A DNA stretch of 51,753 bases, from positions 1 through 51,753 of the forward strand of contig JALNYR010000002.1 of NCBI GenBank assembly GCA_023229725.1. Direction: 5' to 3'. This document shows, in pieces, positions 40,010 through 48,862 of the stretch. The notes beneath the pieces were generated by a model. That model did not search any database and was not told the origin of the DNA. It was given only the letters and a program-made list of their open reading frames with translations. The stretch is from Dehalococcoidia bacterium (GTDB taxonomy: Bacteria > Chloroflexota > Dehalococcoidia > GIF9 > AB-539-J10). Position 1 is the first letter of the stretch; every line of letters begins with the position of its first letter. The position numbers and the translations under genes are program-made.

Positions 40010-41059
40010 GTGGAGACACAGGCCTACGCCTCGTTCAAATTGAGGGCGGACGTCATCGACGGGGGCCTCTGCCCCCTCTGCGGCGGCTGCGCCGCGGGCT
40101 GCCCCTACCTGGGAGAGCACAACGGCCGCATCGTACAGCTCGACTGCTGCACGCTGCCGGAGGGTAGCTGCTACAGCAACTGCCCGCGCACACCGACGGA
40201 CCTCGATGAACTGAGCCGGTCCGTGCTCGGTGAGCCGTTCAGCCCGGATGACCTCGGCATCGTGAAGGGCGGCTACCTCGCGCAGGCGACCGACCCGGAG
40301 ACGAGGGCCGCAGCCGGCGGCGGCGGAGTCGCAGCCGCGCTGTTGCGCTTCTCGCTCGAGCAGGGCGCCATCGATGCGATACCCGGGACCGGCCTGGACG
40401 GAGAGGGCCACGAGGGCCTCCGTTTGAGGAATCTGGCCGCCTCGTCCAGAAGCTCCGGCGCGCCGACTCCCGTTCTCATGAGCGACGCCGCCGCGGTCGT
40501 CGCCCATCTTTCAGCACCACACCGATTCGCCCGTGTCCTTGCCGCGTTCAACAGCATCCCGAAAGAAAGCAGCGCGAAGCTCGGCATGGCCTGTCTCCCC
40601 TGCCAGGTTGCCTCTCTGCGCAAGCGGACGGGCAACCCCGTGGGGAGCCGGGTGGATGCCCGGAACGTGAAACTCCTGATTGCCGAGTTCTGCGCCACGA
40701 AGCGATGGCTCGAGCCGGGAGAGGACCGGCAGGTCGCCAATAAGGCGTGCAGCTTCTGCTGGGACCTGACCGGAGAGCTGGCCGACATCTCGGTCGGCTC
40801 CGCTCGGGGACAGCAGGACTGGAACACGGTCTTCGTGCGCACCGAAGCCGGCCGGCGCGCCTTCGAAGCCGCGCGCAAGGGCGGGGCACTGGAGGTGAAG
40901 CCGCTGCCCGCTGACAACCTGGCGCAGGAGAAGAAAGCGTCGCGTGACAAGAAGCTGAGGGCGGTGCGCAACCTGACGACCCTGACTGGAAAGCAGGACG
41001 ACCTCGCCTATCTGGGCGCGTCTCCGAGGGTGGTCAAGGCACTGCAGGGCGGCGTATGA
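40010..41059 (+). CDS. FrhB/FdhB-like Fe-S flavoprotein
   Basis: A 349-residue protein of the coenzyme F420 hydrogenase/dehydrogenase beta-subunit family. The N-terminus has LCPLCGGCAAGCPYLG (CxxCxxCxxxCP, a 4Fe-4S site) and a second Cys group CCTLPEGSCYSNCPR. The catalytic domain has ACLPCQVASLRKR, the family PCQ motif, and CSFCWDLTGELADISVGSAR. In relatives this subunit holds FAD and exchanges electrons between ferredoxin and F420 or another carrier. The start is GTG 40010, with AGGAGGT 5 bases upstream; the longer frame runs through the leader. It lies 51 bases before iorA, so it may link indolepyruvate oxidation to a hydride carrier. Confidence 0.88.
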   Translation: METQAYASFKLRADVIDGGLCPLCGGCAAGCPYLGEHNGRIVQLDCCTLPEGSCYSNCPRTPTDLDELSRSVLGEPFSPDDLGIVKGGYLAQATDPETRAAAGGGGVAAALLRFSLEQGAIDAIPGTGLDGEGHEGLRLRNLAASSRSSGAPTPVLMSDAAAVVAHLSAPHRFARVLAAFNSIPKESSAKLGMACLPCQVASLRKRTGNPVGSRVDARNVKLLIAEFCATKRWLEPGEDRQVANKACSFCWDLTGELADISVGSARGQQDWNTVFVRTEAGRRAFEAARKGGALEVKPLPADNLAQEKKASRDKKLRAVRNLTTLTGKQDDLAYLGASPRVVKALQGGV

Positions 41060-41110
41060 GCACCGCTGCCGTCGATGTCCACATGCACAGCGCGATGAAG
41101 GAGGACAGAC

Positions 41111-43057
41111 ATGGAGGGTATTGACGTCAATGCCCCTGGAACCACGCAGTTGCTGATGGGCAACGAGGCGATAGCGCGCGGAGCGCTGGAGGGCGGTGTC
41201 GGCTTCTCCTCACAGTACCCCGGGACTCCCTCGTCTGAGATCCTCTCGGTCCTTGCCGCCGTGTCGAAGAACATGCGTATTCACACCGAGTGGTCGGTCA
41301 ACGAGATGGTGGCGTGCGAAGCGGCGGCGGGCGCGTCGTTCGCGGGCATACCCGCGCTCTCGGCCATGAAGCAGAACGGCGTCAATGTCTGCTCGGACTT
41401 CCTTGTGAACGTCATCATGACGGGGATCGGCACGGGCGGGCTTGTGCTGGTCACCGGCGACGACCCGTCGGCGATATCCAGCTCCAACGAAGAGGACTCG
41501 CGCTGGATATGCAAGTGGATGGACATGCCCTTGCTGGAGCCGTCGACCGCGCAGGACGCGAAGGACATGGTGAAATGGGCCTTCGAAATCTCGCGTCTCG
41601 TCGACAACCCCTGCTTCGTGCGGGAGACGACGAGGCTGGCTCACACGCGGGGGAAGGTTGTGCTGGGAGAGCTGCCGACAGAGAGACGGACCGCACGATT
41701 CCCGGACGTGTGGGACATGTGCAAGCCGGCGAAGAGCCAGTTCACATCCGGCCCGTTCGGCATCCTGCATCACCGGGCGCACGAACGATTGAAGAGAGTC
41801 GTGCCCCTGTTCGAGGCGTCCGCCTTCAATACCTATGAGGGGCCGGAGAAGCCCGAGCTGCTTGTCATCACGTCGGGCGTCTGCCACCTATACTGCCAGG
41901 AGGCTGTGGCCATGCTCGGCGTGGGAAGCAGGGTCGGCATTTTCCGGCTCGGCACGACGTGGCCGCTGCCCGAGCAGGCCGTACGGAAGCAGCTCGAGCG
42001 AACGACGAAGGTTCTCTTCGTCGAGGAGATCGACGCATTCACCGAGGGCAGCGTCATGGAGTTCGCCGCGAGCCTCGGCGGCGCGCTCGCGCCGAGGACG
42101 TTCCTCGGCAAGCGCTCGGGCCACATCCCCTCCTGGGGCGCGCTCAGCACGGACCTCGTCGCCCAGACGCTCGGCGCCATACTCAATGTGCCGTACAAAG
42201 TTGCCGGCAGGGATGCGGCCTACTCGCAGGGGCTGGGCGAGGCGGCGAAGATGGTGCCGCCGCGCGCCATCAACCTCTGCCCGGGATGCCCGCACCGCGG
42301 CTCCTACTGGATATTCAAGAATGCGCTGGCGATAGACGGTCGCCACGGGCTTGTGGCCGGCGACATCGGATGCTATTCCCTCGGCTTCATCGGCGCCGGG
42401 TTCTTCCAGGAGCGCACGATGCACTGCATGGGGGGCGGCGTGGGTGTGGCGAACGGCCTCGGCAACCTCAAGGAGTTCGGCTTTGACCAGCCCGTGCTGG
42501 CCATCGCCGGAGACTCGACCTTCTTCCACGCCTGCATCCCCGCGCTCGTGAACGGCGTCTACAACAAGGCGAACTTCATCTTCGCGATACTGGACAACTC
42601 GGCCACGGCGATGACCGGCTTCCAGCCGCATCCGGGAGTCGGACGGGCGGCCACGGGCGACCCCGCACCGAGGGTCGACATGGAGGCCTTGTGCCGGGCG
42701 CTCGACGCACGGGTGGAGGTGTGCGACCCCTTCGACCTTGAAGGCAGCACACGAACGCTGCTGGACATGATTGCGGACGAGTCGGGAGGCGCGCGCGTGC
42801 TCATCATGCGGCGCGTCTGCGAGCTGGTGAGAGGGCGCCGCGACAAGGCCCGGCCGTACACCATGCGCGTGAACCCTTCCGTATGTGTCGGCGATGCCTG
42901 CGGCTGCAACCGCCTCTGCATCCGCGTCTTCGGATGCCCCGGCCTCATCTGGGACCAGTCAGCCGGGCGAGCGAAGATAGACGAGGCCATCTGCACCGGC
43001 TGCGGCCTCTGCGCCGACATCTGTCCTCAGAAGGCCATCGAGAGGGAGGCAGCATGA
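41111..43057 (+). CDS. iorA: Indolepyruvate ferredoxin oxidoreductase, alpha subunit
   Basis: A 648-residue thiamine-diphosphate enzyme that oxidatively decarboxylates aryl or branched 2-oxoacids to acyl-CoA and reduces ferredoxin. The N-terminal pyruvate-ferredoxin-type domain starts LLMGNEAIARGALEGGVGF. The ThDP-binding domain contains LCPGCPHRGSYW, GDIGCYSLGF and AIAGDSTFFHACIPALVNGV. The C-terminus has two Fe-S motifs, CVGDACGCNRLC with a following CP, and CTGCGLCADICPQKAI. The start is ATG 41111 behind GAAGGAGGA. It overlaps iorB by four bases (ATGA). Its length and domain order match the IorA family. Confidence 0.95.
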   Translation: MEGIDVNAPGTTQLLMGNEAIARGALEGGVGFSSQYPGTPSSEILSVLAAVSKNMRIHTEWSVNEMVACEAAAGASFAGIPALSAMKQNGVNVCSDFLVNVIMTGIGTGGLVLVTGDDPSAISSSNEEDSRWICKWMDMPLLEPSTAQDAKDMVKWAFEISRLVDNPCFVRETTRLAHTRGKVVLGELPTERRTARFPDVWDMCKPAKSQFTSGPFGILHHRAHERLKRVVPLFEASAFNTYEGPEKPELLVITSGVCHLYCQEAVAMLGVGSRVGIFRLGTTWPLPEQAVRKQLERTTKVLFVEEIDAFTEGSVMEFAASLGGALAPRTFLGKRSGHIPSWGALSTDLVAQTLGAILNVPYKVAGRDAAYSQGLGEAAKMVPPRAINLCPGCPHRGSYWIFKNALAIDGRHGLVAGDIGCYSLGFIGAGFFQERTMHCMGGGVGVANGLGNLKEFGFDQPVLAIAGDSTFFHACIPALVNGVYNKANFIFAILDNSATAMTGFQPHPGVGRAATGDPAPRVDMEALCRALDARVEVCDPFDLEGSTRTLLDMIADESGGARVLIMRRVCELVRGRRDKARPYTMRVNPSVCVGDACGCNRLCIRVFGCPGLIWDQSAGRAKIDEAICTGCGLCADICPQKAIEREAA

Positions 43058-43674
43058 AGGAGCTTTCCAGAGAGCCTTTGAACCTCATCATCGGAGGAGT
43101 CGGGGGGCAGGGCAACGTGCTGATGGCCCAGCTCGTCGGGCAGGCGCTCGTCCAGCGCGGGTACACCGCCAGCGTCGGCGACACCTACGGGGTGTCGCAG
43201 CGGGGCGGGCCCGTCGCCAGCCACGTCCGCGTCTCCCACGACCGGTCATACGGCCCGCTGATACCGGCAGGGCAGGCTGATGTCATTCTCACGCTTGAGC
43301 CCGCCGAGGCCCTGCGCCTTCTCTCGGAGCTGGGCAACCCGTCGACCGTGGTCGTCACAAACTCCCGCCCCGTCTATCCGCCCGACGTGAGCAGCGGAAG
43401 GGCGACCTATCCGGCAACGAAGGACCTGTTCGGCGCGCTCAAACGCTACTCGTCCCGGTGTATGGTCGTGGACGCAAGCGCGGCGGCGCTCGCCATGGGT
43501 GACCCGATATTCACCAACATCGTGATGCTCGGCGTGCTGGTGGGCGCCGACGTCGCGCCGCTGGAGCGAAAGGACATGGCGGACGTCCTGGCCGACCGCT
43601 TCAAGGGGACGGTGCTCGAACGGAACCTCGCGGCGCTGGACCGAGGCATCGCACTGGCGCGGGAGGCGCGCTGA
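43054..43674 (+). CDS. iorB: Indolepyruvate ferredoxin oxidoreductase, beta subunit
   Basis: A 206-residue gamma-type subunit of the 2-oxoacid:ferredoxin oxidoreductases, which binds CoA and completes the active site with IorA. It starts LNLIIGGVGGQGNVLMAQLV, the family nucleotide-type loop. TYGVSQRGGPVASHVRVS is the conserved region facing the partner, and FTNIVMLGVLVG follows. Translation begins at ATG 43054 inside the iorA stop, with GAGGGAGG upstream. Together with the FrhB-like gene these make a three-gene unit. Confidence 0.95.
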   Translation: MKELSREPLNLIIGGVGGQGNVLMAQLVGQALVQRGYTASVGDTYGVSQRGGPVASHVRVSHDRSYGPLIPAGQADVILTLEPAEALRLLSELGNPSTVVVTNSRPVYPPDVSSGRATYPATKDLFGALKRYSSRCMVVDASAAALAMGDPIFTNIVMLGVLVGADVAPLERKDMADVLADRFKGTVLERNLAALDRGIALAREAR

Positions 43675-43745
43675 GCGCGTCATGGAACAGCTCGCGACAG
43701 AGCGCGCGGGCGACAAGTTGTGCCGGCGACGTACGACGAAGCAGT

Positions 43746-43774
43746 TTGACAACAGGATACTGCCGGCGTACACA
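43746..43774 (+). promoter_or_regulatory. Candidate promoter upstream of the second TRAP operon
   Basis: TTGACA at 43746-43751 and TACACA at 43769-43774 are separated by 17 bases. A second TTGACA at 43923-43928 has only a weak -10 (CAATGT). The 293-base gap 43675-43967 otherwise shows nothing. Confidence 0.45.
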
Positions 43775-43967
43775 TGGATAGCTACGAACCTGTGCGACCA
43801 GACCACCTGGAGATAGAAGCAGCATGCAGACAGGATGAGCGTTGCACAAGGTCAGCGCACAGACGTGCTCCCCCTCTGATGCTCTCACCGCAGACAGCCT
43901 CGCCATGCCGGCCGGCCCTTCGTTGACAGGTGCCCTTGTGTAGTGCAATGTGCGAAGGAGGAGGAGA

Positions 43968-45116
43968 ATGACCAAGCGACCACTGCACCTGGTACTGGCA
44001 CTGCTGATGGTGCTCGGCCTCACGGTACTGGCCTGCGCACCTGAGGCGACGCCGACCACGCCGACGACACCCACGTCGCCGACAACACCAACAACACCAA
44101 CGACGCCCACGACGCCGACGCAGCCGGCTGCGAAGGTGTACAAGTACGTATGGCAGGACATCAGCCCGTCCGGGGCAGCCATCTACATCGTGCTGCAGCA
44201 ATTGGTCGACAAGGTCCGCGTGGCCTCCGGTGGCCGGCTGGACATCACCCTCTATCCGGAGGGCGCCATCACCCCGAGAGACGAGTCCACACCCGCAGTG
44301 AAGGACCGCGGCCTCGACATGGCGACGAACGCGGCATCCATGGACCTGAACCGCATGGGCCCGACCATGTACCTCATGGGAGGTTCAGGGACGCCTGCCG
44401 GCCCGTCCACGGCTGACCTCATCGCCTGGATACGGCAGGGCGACGGCCTTCAGGTCATGCGCGACGTCTACAAGGACTGGGGCATCGTCCTGGGCGGCGA
44501 CCCCGGGGCGCCGGAGCTGTTTGCGCATTCCAAGAAACCCCTGACCAAGGCATCCGACTTCAAGGGACTGAAGTTCCGCACGCTGGGACTGTGGGGCGAA
44601 ATCCTGGCCGACTACGGCGCCTCCGTGGTGCAGATACCCGGCGGCGAGCTGTACCAGGCGGTTGAGCGCGGCGTCATCGATGCGTTCGAGCTGGGCCCGC
44701 CCAGCTACAACTGGCCGCTGGGCTTCCAGGAGATCATGGACTACATCGGTGTGCCCGGCATCCAGTCTCCCGGCTACATCAACGTCATCCTGATGAACCA
44801 CGCAGCCTGGAACGAGCTGCCCGCCGACCTCCAGGGCCTGCTCATGGACGAGATAATGGCAATGGAGTACTACGGCCAGCTTCAGACGAAGAAGGCTGAC
44901 GCGGAGGCCATGGCCAAGTTCATCGCCTATGGCACCAAGATCTTCGAGGTTGAAGAGGCCTTCCAGGCGGACATCGCTGCCCGGAGCCGTGCGAAGATGG
45001 AGAAGTACTCGGGAACGGACGCAACGTTCAAGATGGTGCTGGAGCACCAGACGAACTTCTTCCGCACCTGGCACTCCCTGAAGGGCATCGAACCGGCCTA
45101 CACGCTGTTCGACTAG
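43968..45116 (+). CDS. dctP: TRAP transporter substrate-binding lipoprotein (DctP), second system
   Basis: A 382-residue exported binding protein. Its signal segment ends VLGLTVLAC, a lipobox, followed by a Thr/Pro repeat linker (TPTTPTTPTSPTTPTTPTT) to about residue 58. The DctP fold shows GGRLDITLYPEGAI, FKGLKFRTLGLWGEIL with the conserved Arg that anchors the substrate carboxylate, and GGELYQAVERGVIDAFELG. Within the TRAP family the stretch PPSYNWPLGFQEIMDYI recalls the 2-oxoacid/mannitol-type binding proteins. The start is ATG 43968 after GGAGGAGGAG. It is not a close copy of the first DctP. Confidence 0.93.
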   Translation: MTKRPLHLVLALLMVLGLTVLACAPEATPTTPTTPTSPTTPTTPTTPTTPTQPAAKVYKYVWQDISPSGAAIYIVLQQLVDKVRVASGGRLDITLYPEGAITPRDESTPAVKDRGLDMATNAASMDLNRMGPTMYLMGGSGTPAGPSTADLIAWIRQGDGLQVMRDVYKDWGIVLGGDPGAPELFAHSKKPLTKASDFKGLKFRTLGLWGEILADYGASVVQIPGGELYQAVERGVIDAFELGPPSYNWPLGFQEIMDYIGVPGIQSPGYINVILMNHAAWNELPADLQGLLMDEIMAMEYYGQLQTKKADAEAMAKFIAYGTKIFEVEEAFQADIAARSRAKMEKYSGTDATFKMVLEHQTNFFRTWHSLKGIEPAYTLFD

Positions 45117-45141
45117 TCGTCGCGAGCCAGGCATCGTTCAG

Positions 45142-45177
45142 CCGGCAGCCGCGGGTGACCGCGCCCGCGGCTGCCGG
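45142..45177 (+). other. Perfect 14-bp hairpin between dctP and dctQ, second TRAP operon
   Basis: Arms CCGGCAGCCGCGGG and CCCGCGGCTGCCGG are perfectly complementary with an 8-base loop and no T run. It starts 26 bases after the dctP stop. The sequence differs from the hairpin at 28802, but the position, loop length and stem strength match, so the role is probably the same. Confidence 0.8.
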
Positions 45178-45199
45178 AGCCATGTGAGGAGAAGATGGT

Positions 45200-45721
45200 A
45201 TGACGGTTCTGAAGAAGGTGTACGACACGGTCGGACGCCTGAGCGAGTGGTCCGGTCGCATCGTCTCGGTTGCCATACCTGCCCTCGTCATCGTCATCAC
45301 GTTCGACGTGTTCATGCGCTACGTGTTCAACAACCCCACGAACTGGGCATACGAGCTCAGCTACATGCTCGGAACGGCGACCATCTCACTGGGGCTTCCG
45401 TACGTGCACTACCACTCCTCTCATGTCCGCGTGGATGTCGTCTATTCGCGCCTTTCCCCGATGGCCAGGCTCGTGCTCGACATCGTGCTGACCGTACTGC
45501 TCTTCTTCCCGCTGGTGTTCATGTGGACGAAGGTGTTCGGGGCAAACGCGTGGCAGTCGTTCCTGACACACGAGACCTCATACGACAGCCTCTGGTACCC
45601 CCTCCTCTGGCCGTTCAAAACCATCATCGTCCTCGGATTCTTCCTGCTGCTCCTCCAGGGCGCCGCAACGTTCATGCGTGACGTCGCCAGGCTTCTGAAG
45701 GGAGGACGCGAGCCATGGTAG
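45200..45721 (+). CDS. dctQ: TRAP transporter small permease (DctQ), second system
   Basis: A 173-residue inner-membrane protein with four helices. FDVFMRYVFNNPTNWAYELS is the DctQ signature, followed by a second helix ending VHYHSSHVRVDVVYSRLSP. The C-terminus ends GGREPW, overlapping the start of dctM by seven bases. The start is ATG 45200 with GAGGAGA upstream. Confidence 0.93.
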   Translation: MTVLKKVYDTVGRLSEWSGRIVSVAIPALVIVITFDVFMRYVFNNPTNWAYELSYMLGTATISLGLPYVHYHSSHVRVDVVYSRLSPMARLVLDIVLTVLLFFPLVFMWTKVFGANAWQSFLTHETSYDSLWYPLLWPFKTIIVLGFFLLLLQGAATFMRDVARLLKGGREPW

Positions 45722-47055
45722 ACATGAGTCCGGAACTGGTGACCATCGTCATGTTCGGGTTGGCGACGGTCGGCATCCTCATCGGCTTCCCGCTGGTCTT
45801 CGTCCTCGGCACGGTCGCGATGCTGGTCGGAACGCTTGCCCTCGGGGCGTCGGGCGCCTGGAGCCTGTTCTACGCGCGCATCTGGGACATGATGTCGAAC
45901 TACGTCTTTCTCGCCGTTCCCATGTTCGTCTTCATGGGGATGATGGTCGAGAAATCCGGCGCAGCGGACAGGCTGTACGCCGGGCTTCACCTCGCGTTCG
46001 GACCGTTCCGCGGTGGACTTGCCATCGCCACCATCCTCATGGGCACGATTCTTGCGGCCTGCGTCGGCGTCATCGCCGCGTCGGTCATCATGATTGCCCT
46101 TATCGCTACCCCGAGCATGCTGCAACGCGGCTACAACAAGGAGCTGGTCTGCGGCTGCGTCTGCGCGGGGGGAACGCTCGGCATCCTCATCCCGCCCAGC
46201 CTGATGCTCGTCGTCTACGGCCCCATGGCCGAGATATCGGTGGGCAAGCTCTTCATGGGAGCATTCGGGCCGGGATTCCTGCTCTCGGGTCTCTACATGG
46301 TGTACGTCGCCATCCGGGCGTGGCTGCGGCCTGAGGATGCGCCGCCGATGCCTCTTGAGGAGCGGCAGGTCTCAATGACACACCGGCTGCATGTGCTCGT
46401 CACCGGCATGCTGCCCCCGCTGTTTCTCATGTTCAGCGTTCTGGGCGCCATATTCTTCGGCATTGCCGCCGCAACCGAGGCAGCTGCCGTCGGCGCGCTC
46501 GCCGCGGTAGCGCTCACGTTCTTCTATCGGCGGCTCACCTGGCCCGTGATGCGCGACTGCATGCTCGAAACGATGCGCATCACGTCGATGGCCCTGGTCA
46601 TCGGCTGGAGCGCGCAGATGTTCGTAGGCGTCTTCCTGAGGCTCGGCGGAGGAGAGGTCATCCAGGACGTCCTGCTCGCGATGCCCGGAGGAAAATGGGG
46701 CACGTTCTTCGCCGTGCAGTTCATCATCTTCGCCCTGGGATTCCTCATCGACTGGATCGGCATCGTTTTCATCATGGTGCCGCTCGTCTCGCCGCTCGCT
46801 CCCGTGCTCGGCTTTGACCCCCTCTGGTTTGCGATGATGATTGTGGTGAACCTGCAGATGTCCTTCATGACACCGCCGATGGCGTACGCCATCTTCTATC
46901 TGAAGGGGATTGCGAAGCCGGAGTGGAACATAGACACGGGACACATCATTCGAGGCGTGACACCATTTGTCGGCATCATCGTCATCGCTCTCATACTCTG
47001 TATCCTGTTCCCCGACATCATCCTGTGGCTACCTCACCAGATGATAAAGTTCTAG
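45715..47055 (+). CDS. dctM: TRAP transporter large permease (DctM), second system
   Basis: A 446-residue inner-membrane transport subunit with about twelve to fourteen helices. Family motifs include FLAVPMFVFMGMMVEKSGAA near residue 65, GGTLGILIPPSLMLVVYGPM near 150, AAATEAAAVGALAAVAL near 245, and a late MSFMTPPMAYAIFYLKGIA. It starts at ATG 45715 inside the end of dctQ, so the two are coupled. Compared with the first DctM it has an extended cytoplasmic loop around residue 205. It is followed by the C_GCAxxG_C_C gene after 81 bases. Confidence 0.95.
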   Translation: MVDMSPELVTIVMFGLATVGILIGFPLVFVLGTVAMLVGTLALGASGAWSLFYARIWDMMSNYVFLAVPMFVFMGMMVEKSGAADRLYAGLHLAFGPFRGGLAIATILMGTILAACVGVIAASVIMIALIATPSMLQRGYNKELVCGCVCAGGTLGILIPPSLMLVVYGPMAEISVGKLFMGAFGPGFLLSGLYMVYVAIRAWLRPEDAPPMPLEERQVSMTHRLHVLVTGMLPPLFLMFSVLGAIFFGIAAATEAAAVGALAAVALTFFYRRLTWPVMRDCMLETMRITSMALVIGWSAQMFVGVFLRLGGGEVIQDVLLAMPGGKWGTFFAVQFIIFALGFLIDWIGIVFIMVPLVSPLAPVLGFDPLWFAMMIVVNLQMSFMTPPMAYAIFYLKGIAKPEWNIDTGHIIRGVTPFVGIIVIALILCILFPDIILWLPHQMIKF

Positions 47056-47136
47056 AATATGCAGCCGGGCTGGCGGACGACCGGTGGCATTGCATCTCGA
47101 TGCCGCCGTCTTTCGCCGGAAGGAGAGGACAACACC

Positions 47137-47760
47137 ATGGAACAGAAGGACAACGCCCTGAAGAAGGCGTACGACCTCGGATTCGAGTACGAGAAGCAGT
47201 ACGGCGGCTGCGGCCAGTGCGTTATGGCCGCGCTCCAGGATACGCTGGACATGCCGAATCCCTCCCTGTTCAAGTCGCTCAGCGGTTACGCCGGCGGCGG
47301 AGCAACCGTCGGCGACGGCAGCTGCGGGGCATACGTCGCGGGCATCCTCTTCCTCGGTACCCTGCGGGGGCGGGAGAGAGACAACTTCGCCGACCCGGAG
47401 AGAATCCGGTTCACAGCCTTCGCGACCGCGCGCAGGCTGCACCAGAAGTTCATCGACGAGTTCGGCAGCATCATCTGCCGCGAGATGCAGATGAAGCTGT
47501 TCGGCCGGCCCTACTATCTGCCTGACCCGGATGAGATGAAGAAGTTCCTCGCGGCCGGCGGTCACACGACCCACTGTCCGGACGTCTGCGGCAAGGCGGC
47601 GCAGTGGGCCATCGAGGTGGCTCGCGAAGAGGGCCTCATCCCGGAAGAGAAGAAGACCGCGGCGTCCGCGAAGAAGGTCGCAGCGCCGGCGAAGAAGGTC
47701 GCAGCGCCGGCGAAGAAGGCGGCTGCGCCCGCAAAGAAGGCGAAGGAGCCCGGAAAGTAG
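47137..47760 (+). CDS. C_GCAxxG_C_C family redox-type protein with AAPAKK tail
   Basis: A 207-residue protein. Residues 1 to about 165 match the C_GCAxxG_C_C family of putative redox-active, possibly metal-binding proteins. Visible are QYGGCGQCVMAALQD, then GYAGGGATVGDGSCGAYVAG, then late Cys in IICREM and HCPDVCGKAAQW. The last 40 residues are an Ala/Pro/Lys repeat (KKVAAPAKK, three to four units), like histone H1-type tails, and are not part of the family. The tail could bind nucleic acid or an acidic surface. The start is ATG 47137 after AAGGAGAGG. It is one base from the next gene, so it is part of the same operon. Confidence 0.85.
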   Translation: MEQKDNALKKAYDLGFEYEKQYGGCGQCVMAALQDTLDMPNPSLFKSLSGYAGGGATVGDGSCGAYVAGILFLGTLRGRERDNFADPERIRFTAFATARRLHQKFIDEFGSIICREMQMKLFGRPYYLPDPDEMKKFLAAGGHTTHCPDVCGKAAQWAIEVAREEGLIPEEKKTAASAKKVAAPAKKVAAPAKKAAAPAKKAKEPGK

Positions 47761-47761
47761 C

Positions 47762-48715
47762 ATGGGCACCAACCTCATCACCGGCGGCTTCGGCTTCATC
47801 GGCCAGCATCTGATGAACCTCTTGCGCGAGCAGGGCGAAGAAGTCGCCATCTTCGACGTCGTGGGCGCGTCCCGGTTCGGCGCCGCCCCCGAAGGCGTGA
47901 AGGTCTTCCGGGGCGACGTCTGCAACTGGGCGCAGGTTCTCGACGCCGTCAAGGAAAGCGGCGCGGAGTGCATCTTCCACGCCGGGGCCATCCTGCCGCC
48001 GGTGAGCGAGCAGAGCCCGCAGGCAGCCTTCTCCATCAATGTGACGGGCACGTTCAATGTGCTCGAGGCGGCGCGACTGTTCGGGGTGAAGCAGGTCATA
48101 CTGCTCAGCACGCTCGCCACGTTCGGGCGCGACGTGCCCAGGATCGTGCCCAACGACGTGGCACAGCACCCACCCAGCATGTACGGCACCACCAAGGTCT
48201 GCGCCGAGAGACTCGGCGAGTACTACCACCGCAGGTTCGGCATCGATTTTCGCGGCGTGCGTCTCACGCCGCTCATGGGCATGGGACGATTCGATACGGC
48301 CCAGAGCGCCTACATCTATCGCGCCGTGCAGGACGCGGTGCTCGGCAAACCCTACGCCATCTACGTAGCGCCCGAAACACCCATTTCCGTCACCTACGTC
48401 AAGGATGCGGCGTGGGGTCTTCTGGACTTGAAGAACGCGCCACAAGACAAGCTGACTCGACGCGTGTACAATCTGTTCGGTTTTCTCGCCACCGGTGGCG
48501 AGCTGGCCGAGGTCGTGAAGCAAGTGATTCCGGAAGCACAGCTGGAGTTCAAACCAGACCCGAAGATGATTGAGCTGGTGATGAACCTGCCGGAGCGACT
48601 TGACGACACACTCGCCCGCCATGACTGGGGCTGGAACCTCCGCTATGACCTGGAGCGCTCCGTCCGCGACATGGTCGCGGACATCCGGAAACACAGGCAC
48701 GTGTACGAGCAGTGA
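47762..48715 (+). CDS. NAD-dependent epimerase/dehydratase family protein
   Basis: A 317-residue extended SDR. The cofactor loop GGFGFIGQHLMNLL is at residues 8-21, Asp at the end of strand 2 (AIFDVV) favours NAD, and the catalytic YGTTK (Tyr/Lys) sits near residue 140 with STLATFG supplying the Ser/Thr. SVTYVKDAAWGLLDL near residue 210 is as in sugar-acid and threonine dehydrogenases of this family. In this neighbourhood a hydroxyacid or sugar-acid dehydrogenase is more likely than a nucleotide-sugar epimerase. The start is ATG 47762, one base after the previous stop. Confidence 0.9.
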   Translation: MGTNLITGGFGFIGQHLMNLLREQGEEVAIFDVVGASRFGAAPEGVKVFRGDVCNWAQVLDAVKESGAECIFHAGAILPPVSEQSPQAAFSINVTGTFNVLEAARLFGVKQVILLSTLATFGRDVPRIVPNDVAQHPPSMYGTTKVCAERLGEYYHRRFGIDFRGVRLTPLMGMGRFDTAQSAYIYRAVQDAVLGKPYAIYVAPETPISVTYVKDAAWGLLDLKNAPQDKLTRRVYNLFGFLATGGELAEVVKQVIPEAQLEFKPDPKMIELVMNLPERLDDTLARHDWGWNLRYDLERSVRDMVADIRKHRHVYEQ

Positions 48716-48862
48716 GCGAGCACGACTACCCGGCGGAACTGCCGGACGAAACCGACCCCGAAGATCAGGGTGCGCCTGAGATGCACACTCCGCATGCTCC
48801 GTCCAGGGGGGTCCAGCGACCACGCCGCGAGGACCTGTTCGATGAGGACGAAGGGGGAGTCG

